A stretch of 64,000 nt of DNA from Odobenus rosmarus divergens (Eukaryota > Chordata > Mammalia > Carnivora > Odobenidae), in assembly GCF_000321225.1 (NCBI RefSeq), contig NW_004451890.1, forward strand, positions 124,001 to 188,000. Direction: 5' to 3'. Of this stretch, positions 56,053 to 64,000 are shown one piece after another; positions within the stretch are counted from its first letter, which is position 1, and every line of letters begins with the position of its first letter. A model generated the notes under the pieces. The model did no database searches, was not told the origin of the DNA, and was given only the letters and a program-made list of their open reading frames with translations. Both the position numbers and the translations under genes were made by a program.

Positions 56053-57240
56053 ATTAACCTGACATTCAGTTCATTGATTCCTTTCTCTGGTCTGGCTTGT
56101 TGATAACCCATTGAAAGAAAGAATTCTTCTTTTCATCCATTATATTTTTCATTCCTAGCATTTCTATTTGGGCTTTTTTTTTCCCCCCACAGAAAATAGA
56201 AGTGCCTCTGCTGAATTTCCCTCTCTATATTCTCATGTTGTCCACAAAATTGTGTAACATATTAATCATAGTTATTTTAAAGCTCTCTCCTAATTTCAAT
56301 ATCTGGACCATCTCTGTGACTGTTTCTATTGACTCTTCACTCTCTTGATAATAGATCATTTCTTGTTTTCTAAACATCTCATAAAGTTGTTTTTTTTTTT
56401 TAATTTTGAAAGAATTTAAAACTTATGGAAGATTTCCAATGATAGTGTAGAGAATTGCAAGATACCCTTCCCCCAGATTCCCCTAATGTTAACATCTTAT
56501 ATAACCACACAGTACAATGATCAAAACTAAGAAATTAACATTAATACAATACTATTCATTGTATAGTTTTTATTCAGATTTCCCTAGTTTTTCTACATAT
56601 GCCCTGTTTCTCTTCCAGGATCCAATACAGATACCACATTGCATTTATTTATCATGTCTTCTAGTCTCTTCCAATCTGTGAAAGTTCCTAAGTCTTTCCT
56701 TGTCTTTCACAGCCTTGACATTTTGTCTCATGGTTTTTGATTGAATGTCAGACATCATGGATAAAAATACAGCAGAAACTGAAGTAAATAATACTTACTC
56801 CAGAAATAGGACATCCTCTTTTTCTGTCAGGCTTCTGGTTTGTGGGTTTGAGTTGATCTGATTTGTCGTTGAGCTGAATCGGGGCTTGACTGCTGCTTTC
56901 ATTAAATTCAGTTTATCACAGGCTGAAAATGATTTGAAGGCAGGGTTAGAATCTTACCTTTACCAAGGCTTGGGGTCTGAATTCCTAGAGGGTTTGTTTC
57001 AATTCTCCTGCTCTTTGGGTTTTAACAGCTTACACATGTCTGTATTTCAAGACATTCACAGCTCTCTTGCCTTTACCCCCAATATTCTGTTTGAGCACTT
57101 AAAGAAAGTCAGTGGAAAAGTTCATGAGTGGATTCAGACTGTATTTCTAGGGTTCCTACAGATTCTAACCATCATTCCTATTCAATTTCAAACCTTACAA
57201 ATTCATTAAAATTTTAGCTCTTTTCTTCTTACACATATCT
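56053..57240 (-). mobile_element. old LINE-1 3' UTR region, antisense, with a nested L1 3' end
   Basis: 'tcatccattatatttttcat', 'ttttgattgaatgtcagaca' and 'cattaaattcagtttatcac' are reversed L1M 3' UTR. A second L1 3' end (about 56390-56725, T-run then 'cccctaatgttaacatctta', 'ggatccaatacagataccac') is inserted in it. Confidence 0.65.
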
Positions 57241-57292
57241 ATGGTGGTTTCCTCCTTCTGCCACTATTTTATAATGACAAAAATATCATTTT

Positions 57293-57463
57293 GGGGAGCC
57301 TGGTTGGTGCAGTTGGTTAAGTATCTAATTCTTGGTTTCCACTCAGGTCGTGATCTCAGGATCAAGCCCCATGTCTGGCTCCACGCTCAGCACGGAGTCT
57401 GCTTGAATTTCTCTCTCCCTCTCCCTTTGCCCCTCCCCACCAAAATAAATAAATAAATTTCTT
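57293..57463 (+). mobile_element. CAN-SINE, exact 14-bp target duplication
   Basis: Head 'ggggagcctggttggtgcag', short CT tract, (AAATA)n tail. AAAAATATCATTTT is exact at 57279-57292 and 57464-57477. Confidence 0.94.
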
Positions 57464-57477
57464 AAAAATATCATTTT

Positions 57478-58339
57478 TATGGGTCTCTTCTTTCCTAGGA
57501 GGGCCATGTGATTTTCTGAATTTTAGTTTATTAGTGTTTTGTGTGCATCTCTGGCTCTTTGATTGGCTTAAGAATTATGATTTTGTAGGTTATCCAGCTT
57601 GTTCTTTTTGTTAGAGTGATAGCAACATTGTCTTATCCTTTGCTATGCCTTATATAGAAATTGAAGTCAAATTTTGTTGTTTTAAGGCTCTGAAATTTTT
57701 AACACAAAATTACCTAGAACATCTTGATTGAGCCATTGGAGTTTTGCACTTTTTGGTCACCTATACCTCTAACTCCTTTATCCATAAATCTAATTTCTTT
57801 TTTACATCATGTCAACAAAAATCAATTCTTTTACTGGCTTCTGGAACAAATCAGCTCACATCACACTCTTAGTAGGATTTAACTGATATTTTAAGCGGTC
57901 ATTGGGAAGGGGTTATTTTATAGAGCTTTGTCCTTTTGTCATCCTTCCTTCTCGATTCTCCTTTTTTCTTTTCCCTGTTCTTCACCCTCTCCCTCCTGAC
58001 CTCACTGTTGAGATACACTTATTTTCTTTCTCTATTAGGCTGAGCAATCAGTCTTAGCTTGCATTTCCATACTTGTATCCTAAGGTGTTTGGTAAAACAA
58101 AATATGTTCCATATAACAAAATCTATCCTCTTACTTAAGGAAACGGGTTTATAATTGCAAACTCTTCTTTCTGTCTTGCTACGAAAAGAATGGATGTCTG
58201 TGTGGTGTAAGATTGGATGATATGATGCCTAAGACTCCTTCGAGTCTGTGGGCCATAGAGAAACACAGAGGTGGAGCAAGAAAAGAAGAAAGCTGAAAAA
58301 GAAAGAAATGTTTTCTGCATGCCTACTACAAATTCCAGG
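57478..58339. other. AT-rich, possibly very old L1-derived sequence
   Basis: Some L1-like wording (ttgattggcttaagaattat) to about 57700, then single-copy sequence. No gene seen. Confidence 0.35.
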
Positions 58340-58590
58340 ATAATAATAATAGTAACATTCCTGAATGTTATTTAATGTTTGTTATTTCTCAGGAACTCTG
58401 CTTAGCACTTCTTTGAATTATGTAATTTAATCCTACCTTTGATGTCCTGTTATCATCCCATCTTCTAGATGAGGAAATAAAAGTTTGGGAAGGTGAGGTT
58501 CCTTGCTCAAAGTCCCCCGGCTGGTGATTAGTGTAGAGCAGGAACTGAACTTCAGCTGGGCTGACTCAAGAGCCTAAGGGCTTAATCACT
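58340..58590 (-). repeat. MIR, antisense
   Basis: 'taatttaatcctacctttga', 'tcttctagatgaggaaataa' and 'ttgctcaaagtcccccggct' match reversed MIR. Confidence 0.75.
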
Positions 58591-58594
58591 CCTA

Positions 58595-58750
58595 CAATGA
58601 CAAGCACATTTTATATACCTCCACAGTTCTCATAACCTTGGAAGGCAGATAATTTTACCTCCTCATTTTACAACTGAGAAAGCTCAGAGAGGGTAAGAAC
58701 TGATTTGCCCTTGGTCACACATCCAGCAAGCAGCAGGGAGCCAGGGTGAG
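58595..58750 (-). repeat. MIR, antisense (second, adjacent copy)
   Basis: 'ctcataaccttggaaggcag', 'ctcattttacaactgagaaa' and 'cccttggtcacacatccagc' match reversed MIR. Two MIRs in tandem in the same orientation. Confidence 0.75.
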
Positions 58751-59224
58751 ACTGGTTGTGCGTAACCCTTAAGGTTCTGCTCTTCACATGGTGTCCTGGG
58801 CATCCAGCTGGTGGGTTTACACAACACGTGGTGACACTCCCTAGTCAGGAGGCAAAGCAGTTTACCAAGAAATTGTACCAGGAGGGCAAGGATCAGAGGT
58901 TCTGGGCAAGAACCCACCTCTGTGGCTTCCTTATCTCTGTAATCGTAATTCCCCTCAAAGCAGCCACCTCCTTCCTTTACCTCATAGCTGGCTGGCAGTT
59001 CTCACTCCCTTGCGACTCCCTTGGGACAGACCATTGGCCGACAGTGGCCTTGGACAGCAGTTGCAAGGAGCAGGAGACTCAGGAGCATTTGACTAAGTCA
59101 ATACCAGGCATGTTCAGGCTAATGTATCCCTGAACCAGACCAGGAACTGTGGAATCAGCAGCTGAATCTGCAGTGATGGTAGATGGAGAAAGAGATGTAC
59201 CTTGACTGGAGTCAGCGCAACATC
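58751..59224. other. single-copy sequence
   Basis: Frame 58756-59133 (125 codons) has no recognised domain; not called. Confidence 0.35.
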
Positions 59225-59600
59225 TGGTGAACCTGGCCCATTGCTTCGTAATTAATCTTGGTGTTGAATCTAATGACATGATGGGATTGAGAAATTGAGC
59301 AATTTGACTGGACACATTTTGATAGTTTAATTTTCAATAACACATGGTCAGAGCTTGTTCGCATAATTACTAAATAGATTAATATGCCAATATCTCTGAC
59401 CAGCTGGAAGGGAAAGATTTAGGCCTTCAAAGATCTCTGATGGGGCTTTAAATTAAAGCTGATGTTCTGGAGAGAATGGGGGTGCAAGCCTCTCGAGAAT
59501 ATGAAGTCAATTCAGGGCTAGTGGTGAAGGCCTTGGAAATAGCAACTTGATCATTATCCTTAAAAATAAGCTTTTCATGAGTTGACTGCCTATGGTATCC
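59225..59600. promoter_or_regulatory. candidate conserved non-coding element
   Basis: Repeat-free, with repeated homeodomain cores (cgtaattaatc, cataattact, tagattaata, tttaaattaaag), E-box CAGCTG and a CAATTTG/TTTGAC-like arrangement. Inference from motif density. Confidence 0.3.
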
Positions 59601-60009
59601 CGATTTGTCTGCAGACACTCTCTACCACAAGTTACAGGACCTTTGGGAAACCTGTCAACCCTTCATAAGGTGTTTGAAATCACTACCACCATGTTCAATG
59701 ATAGAGGTCAAGAAAAAGCAAATGAGTCAACAAGTGCCACAGAACATGGTCTGGTACCAATTGTCCCCTGAGCCTTGGTGTCTCTTCTTTCAGCCTGAGC
59801 ATTTCAGACAATCCAGGTGCACTTCTCTATAAGGAATGGAAAGAAGGAACCTAAGAGTCTCAACACCAATGATCTTCAGTCTGGCATTCGATGGCACACA
59901 GGAACCAAGAAGCTGATACTATTTTTCTTTGTGGAAAGAAGAGGGCAAAGATTTGACACTAAGAGAGGTCAAGATCAAAACTGATGCAGGTCTGTGAGAC
60001 GGGAAAGCA
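59601..60009. other. single-copy sequence
   Basis: Nothing recognised. Confidence 0.35.
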
Positions 60010-60190
60010 AGGAAGTAGACTCTGCAGCTCTAGGGTCCAAGCTCATGATCAACAGAGATAAGTTACTTATCAAAGGGAAGCCTCTGTTTTCCCATCTATA
60101 AAATGCGGCATTTGTCGTGCCAATGTCAGAGGTAAGGCCCATACAGCACTTAAAACAGCAAGTGACACACAGGCTTAGCAAATGTTAGGC
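60010..60190 (+). repeat. MIR, sense
   Basis: 'tctagggtccaagctcatga', 'cctctgttttcccatctata' and 'aaatgcggcatttgtcgtgc' match MIR; the tail 'gcttagcaaatgttagg' fits. Confidence 0.7.
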
Positions 60191-61609
60191 AGGTTAAAGA
60201 GACCTGATCCAGGAGGATTTCTATGGACTATTTCAGTTTAAGAAGTCAGGGAAGGTGGCAGGGAGGGTAATGTATTTTTGTGGGGGAGGTGGAGTGGGGT
60301 GGTCAGTGTATGGGGGCAGGGATTCATTTTGGAGAAAGTGAGGAGATTGTGCCCATTTTCCCTACTTCAGAGTCATGTCATTAACCCAGTCCCTCCACCT
60401 TGAGTTCTAGTCAGTGCATCTGACAAGGGCAAGTGGAGACCACAGAGCTTCCGAGGATAGAGGCTGGGTCTTACTCACCTAACCAGTGAGTGCAACACAG
60501 CGTGATATCAGTGACCTTTGTTTGTATAAATCAAACTTCCTAGTTGGCCACCCCTCCCTGGTTTTATATCCACTTTCTTTTCCCTGGAAGGAGGAACCAG
60601 CCCCACCCATTAATGAGTGGCCATCAGGTGTTTAGACAAATAGACTGAGCATCCCTGTCAGCCAGGATCTGTAGGTCTCATCCCTCCCCTGCTCCCTGCA
60701 GCCTGGGCGTGAATGCCCCAGCCCCAGGAAGGGTTGACTGGGTGGCACCTGCTTCCAACAGAGGGGAGAGTGAGGATGTCCCAGAGCATGTGGTCTCCTT
60801 GGGGTCCATGAGAAGGCTGGAGGCAGTCCTCACCAACCCAAGTCAAGTGGTCCATAGAAGGTAGGACTGTTTCTTTCTCCCTCTGCCCTTTTCTTCTTGG
60901 CCTTTAGGGCTAGAGCTGCTCAGCACGGTGAGCCTTGTGGACACTTGAAAAAACTTCCAGGGGAAGACAAAAAAAGTGGAAACATCAGAAGAAGAAGGAA
61001 GCAAGCTTCACACCACCCCTTACTCTTTCCCGTGGCCTCCCCCCTGCCCTCCTGCCTCCCTCCCGCTGGCCACCCCCCTTCTCCTACTTTCTCACATATG
61101 CTTCAGAAATCAGAGTCTGTCATCAAGGCCATTAGCAATGTCTATTCTGGGGATGTTCAGTACAAAGCTGAGACCTGGTATTTACTGCTGACTGACAAGT
61201 GAAACGTTTTAGCTGTCGCTGGGTGGGGACATGGCAGAGAGGCTGGAGAAAGTCTGCTCCTGTTCTTCCATTTGTTAATTTAGAGGAAAAAAAAAAAAAA
61301 CTGTTCTAAGTGAATTTGGTGCTCGGGGGAAAGGGTTGTGATTGGCAGTCCTTGGGGGTCCCCCTTGAAAGCAATGGTGCTAAAGTGGGGGCTGTCTCTC
61401 ACTTAGTTTTCTGCTGGTTCTTTCATGTCTGCCTCACCTGTTCAAGCCCTTGGCGGCCCTATGATAATCACAGTGATGACTGAGAGGCTGATAGCCCTGG
61501 TGTCTGCCTCCGAGGAGGTCTAGCTGCACGGGGGAGCTACCCTTGGGGGAAGGATTTATTTTGTGAATTTCCACCTCGCTATGAGGAGAGGGCAAAGTCA
61601 TTTTCTTCC
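60191..61609. other. single-copy sequence
   Basis: G-rich near 60270-60320 and an A-run near 61285-61300. No gene seen. Confidence 0.35.
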
Positions 61610-61730
61610 CCTGGCCGGAAATTTGATCCAATTCAACAGACACCTATTGATTTATTGAGCACCTACTGTGCGAGAAGCTCTCCCCCATGCTGAGTCAATG
61701 AAGGGCTCATGTCAAGCCCCGGAGATGTGG
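61610..61730 (+). repeat. ancient MIR/L2-class repeat fragment
   Basis: 'acctattgatttattgagca' and 'cctactgtgcgagaagctct' match the old family also seen at 4961 and 24590. Confidence 0.55.
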
Positions 61731-61779
61731 CCCAAGGCCGAGAAGATGCGTAGGAAAGAAGGAAGGGGTGTGTTGTGTT

Positions 61780-62000
61780 GAGCAGCAGCGTAGGGTAGGG
61801 CTGGATTTGGGAGTCAAAAGAGCCCTGTGTTTGGATACCAGCTTTGCCACTTATCAGACGTGTATTGTGTGGCATGTTATTTTCTCTCAGCCTGGGTCTC
61901 CTCCCCTAGGAAGTGGGCTTAGTAATAGCTACTTGGTCGAGGTAATAGATAGAAAGCATCAACCAAGAGCCAGCACTCAGCAAATGGAGTGCTGTTACTG
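61780..62000 (+). repeat. MIR, sense
   Basis: 'accagctttgccacttatca', 'gacgtgtattgtgtggcatg' and 'ccagcactcagcaaatggag' match MIR. Confidence 0.7.
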
Positions 62001-62325
62001 TGTGTACCAGGCACCAACTCACCCCAGCAAGTTGGCTAGGAAATCCAGCCTTCTGCTTAAAGAAGTGTCCCTCTCGTGCAGCTTTTGTCAGTCTCTAACT
62101 GCACATGGGGGTGAGTGACCCCGCTCTGAGGTCCACCTCCACTGCTCCATGAAATATTCAGAGTCTATGTGATCTGCTGACAGAATCATTAGCTCTGCCT
62201 CACATTCCTCTTGCCACAGAGAGGAGGTGATTCATTAATATTTATTCATCTTGATTTGCTTTGTTTTTCTTGTTTAAAAAACTCATTTCAGGATTTATGG
62301 GATCATTCTGCAGAATGCATAACTC

Positions 62326-63027
62326 ATGCTCTACGTATCTGGGCGGCCTACATTGCCTCAAGCTAAATCCTTCCTGGGTGGAGTGGGTCAGGGTTATTAC
62401 ATGTCTGTCCAGGCTCTGTTTAATCAAATCCCTGTGCAGAGGCGTTTAGGGAAGTCTTTGGCCCCTCTGCATTGTAAGCCTCCATGTTCTCTCACTGTGG
62501 GAATAACCAACCTACCTGGCTTCGTCCAAAGCTGCTTCCTGAATGCTAGAGTCCCTGAAAAGGAGTCACAACATGCCCTTCGCTCATTCAAGACGTGCAC
62601 AGCCTCCTTTGGCCTTACTCCCTTCCAGGAGCTGAAGGCATTTGTGCCAGAAATGGAGAAGCTGGACCTGCAGGGACCAGTTCCCATTTCCCTCCATCTG
62701 CAAATAGCATCCACTCAGCCAGATGGGCAAGTGCGTGAGGAGATTGGGTTCCAGCCTCAACAAGAGAGCTTTCCTCTCTCCTTCAGGCTGTGCAGAGCAT
62801 CAGGACCTCTGAATCAGAGGTGGACTTCCGTGCGAGGCCAGCCTCCAGGTACACAGGCAAGTTCGCATCCAGAAGCCCCCTGCGTCCGCCCCCCAGCATC
62901 CCCGCCCCCCCGCCCCCGGCTTTCCTGGCTGGCGTTCTGTCTTCCCAAAGAGCTGCCTGCCTCTGTTGTTGATGCTACCACGCAGACAGCATCGTGTCTG
63001 GCTCTGATGTTCTGCACTGCATCTTAA
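62326..63027 (+). other. longest open frame in the window (233 codons), coding status doubtful
   Basis: ATG at 62326 to a stop at 63025-63027. The predicted product has no recognisable domain, signal peptide or membrane segment. Its C-terminal third is Pro/Ala/Arg/Ser-rich simply because of the C-rich tract at 62877-62925. No splice-bounded exon is apparent and several other frames overlap it. I expect a chance frame in GC-rich, possibly L2-influenced sequence. Confidence 0.15.
62877..62925 (+). repeat. C-rich low-complexity tract
   Basis: Runs such as 'ccgccccccagcatcc' and 'cccgcccccccgcccccgg'. It may form unusual structures on the C-rich strand; not long enough for a CpG island. Confidence 0.85.
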
Positions 63028-64000
63028 GTTCGATGAGAGAGAGTCAGAGCTGGGGAAGGGAGAGCACGTCCAGCGTCAACTGGACAGGTGTTTCTCAACC
63101 AACTCTGGCACATCCCTGGGCGCTGACGGGTGCCGCGGCCAGCACGGAGCCCGGGTGAGGCTCATCTGAGGGTACATTACCGTGAAGTCTGTCAGCACGC
63201 ACAAAAGGATGGAAGGGGATTTGGTGTTTCTATAGCAATTATGGGGGGGCAGGCTATTGCTGATGAAAATAAAACCTGAGAATGTGCCCCTGACATGTGA
63301 CTGCTTTATTCTCTGCTCTCAGATAGGAAAGGGAGACAGTTTGCTGTGTGTCTTATTCAGGTTTTTTGAAAAGGGAGGCAAACTGACAGACAGGCAGAGA
63401 CAGATACAACGAGATGCAGAAGGAGACTTGAAGTTCAGGAAGAGAAAAAGATTACAAATAGGCAATGATCCCAGAGGCTGCAGAGACTCTTTTTTTTTTT
63501 TTTTTCCTTGTCGTAGGGAGTCTGCAGTCTAGCACATCTACTAGAGGGTGGGGGTGGGAAGTCTGGCTGGTTGTAGCTGGACCAGTGTCCCCAGGCACGG
63601 CTCCCCCTTTTTAAGCAACAGTCACCGGAGCCGGCAGAAAGGATCCCGATGGCTGGTGCAGCTGAAGATGGCACTTTGGAGCCACTCCCCCGGGACCCAG
63701 CCCGGGGACCCAGTCGGGAACCAGGTCATGATGCAAAATGACGCTGCTCTTCACCCCAGCTGGTATTCCTTGAGCTGACTGGTGCACGGGAGGGGGACCC
63801 CAATTCCTGCTTTAAATAATCCAGATTCCATCAGCAAGTCCCAATTATTTCCCACTCGTTGTCAAGGACCCTGTGAGCAACAGGGAAGTGTAAGTTTTGC
63901 TTCTTATTTTAAGGGAATTATCTGGCTAGTAGTCATATCAGTACGTCAACCAGTGTTTAAATAAGATGACAAATGCGGCAGAAGTTGAGAGAAGCAGACA
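63028..64000. other. single-copy sequence to window edge
   Basis: Contains a small CpG cluster (gggcgctgacgggtgccgcggcc) around 63118-63140, a T16 run at about 63490-63505 and no recognisable gene. Confidence 0.4.

Noticed and set aside
62800..63150. CpG island / promoter
   Set aside because: The GC-rich part is short and mostly a C-tract; CpG density is too low and no transcription-start features were seen.

Overview
This window reads as ordinary non-coding DNA from a carnivoran mammal. It holds 18 copies of a tRNA-derived CAN-SINE, identified by the head motif GGCGCCTGGGTGGCTCAG, the (AAATA)n/AATCTTT tail and internal CT-rich stretches. It also has many LINE-1 pieces, MIR, L2, MER5/MER20-type hAT relics, a MaLR LTR and a Tigger element. 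None of the 18 SINEs has the dog-type head (gggatccctgggtggcgcag) or the cat-type body (gctgatggctcagagcctgg), and several have the compact ends common in bears, seals and mustelids. An arctoid caniform is the best guess, made from SINE subtype alone.

I find no supportable protein-coding gene, rRNA, tRNA, known ncRNA gene, CRISPR array or microbial-type operon. Open reading frames are short and scattered. Those I can recognise are LINE-1 ORF2 remnants or run through SINEs or antisense L1. The longest (233 codons, 62326-63027) has no recognisable domain. The window is either intergenic or a large intron, and it cannot be tied to a named gene from the sequence alone.

Layout. 1-13 kb: mostly single-copy sequence with scattered MIRs, a side-by-side MER20/MER5A pair, two SINEs and a MaLR LTR sitting inside a hAT relic. 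13-14.1 kb: an L1 3' end interrupted by an inverted-repeat-bounded insert and followed by a SINE. 14-27 kb: mainly single-copy, with AT-rich stretches that look like conserved non-coding elements. 27-33.3 kb: a LINE-1 nest in which antisense L1s sit inside an older sense L1, with SINEs on top. 33-38 kb: mostly single-copy, with a striking 183-bp near-palindrome at 35857-36039. 38.2-40.7 kb: one antisense L1 insertion bounded by a target-site duplication, with extra sequence between its two T-runs. 42-44.6 kb: a sense L1 split by a ~350-bp segment that recurs about 0.9 kb downstream. 44.6-51.6 kb: mixed old repeats. 51.6-57.5 kb: a second dense nest (L1, Tigger, SINE, MaLR-like). 57.5-64 kb: mostly single-copy, with MIRs and a C-rich stretch near the right end.

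There is no sign of a gene system working together. The items most worth a second look are the palindrome, the duplicated segment inside the L1, the possible L1 3' transduction, and several AT-rich homeobox-motif-rich blocks that may be enhancers. Repeat names are from memory of consensus sequences; boundaries are approximate except where target-site duplications fix them.
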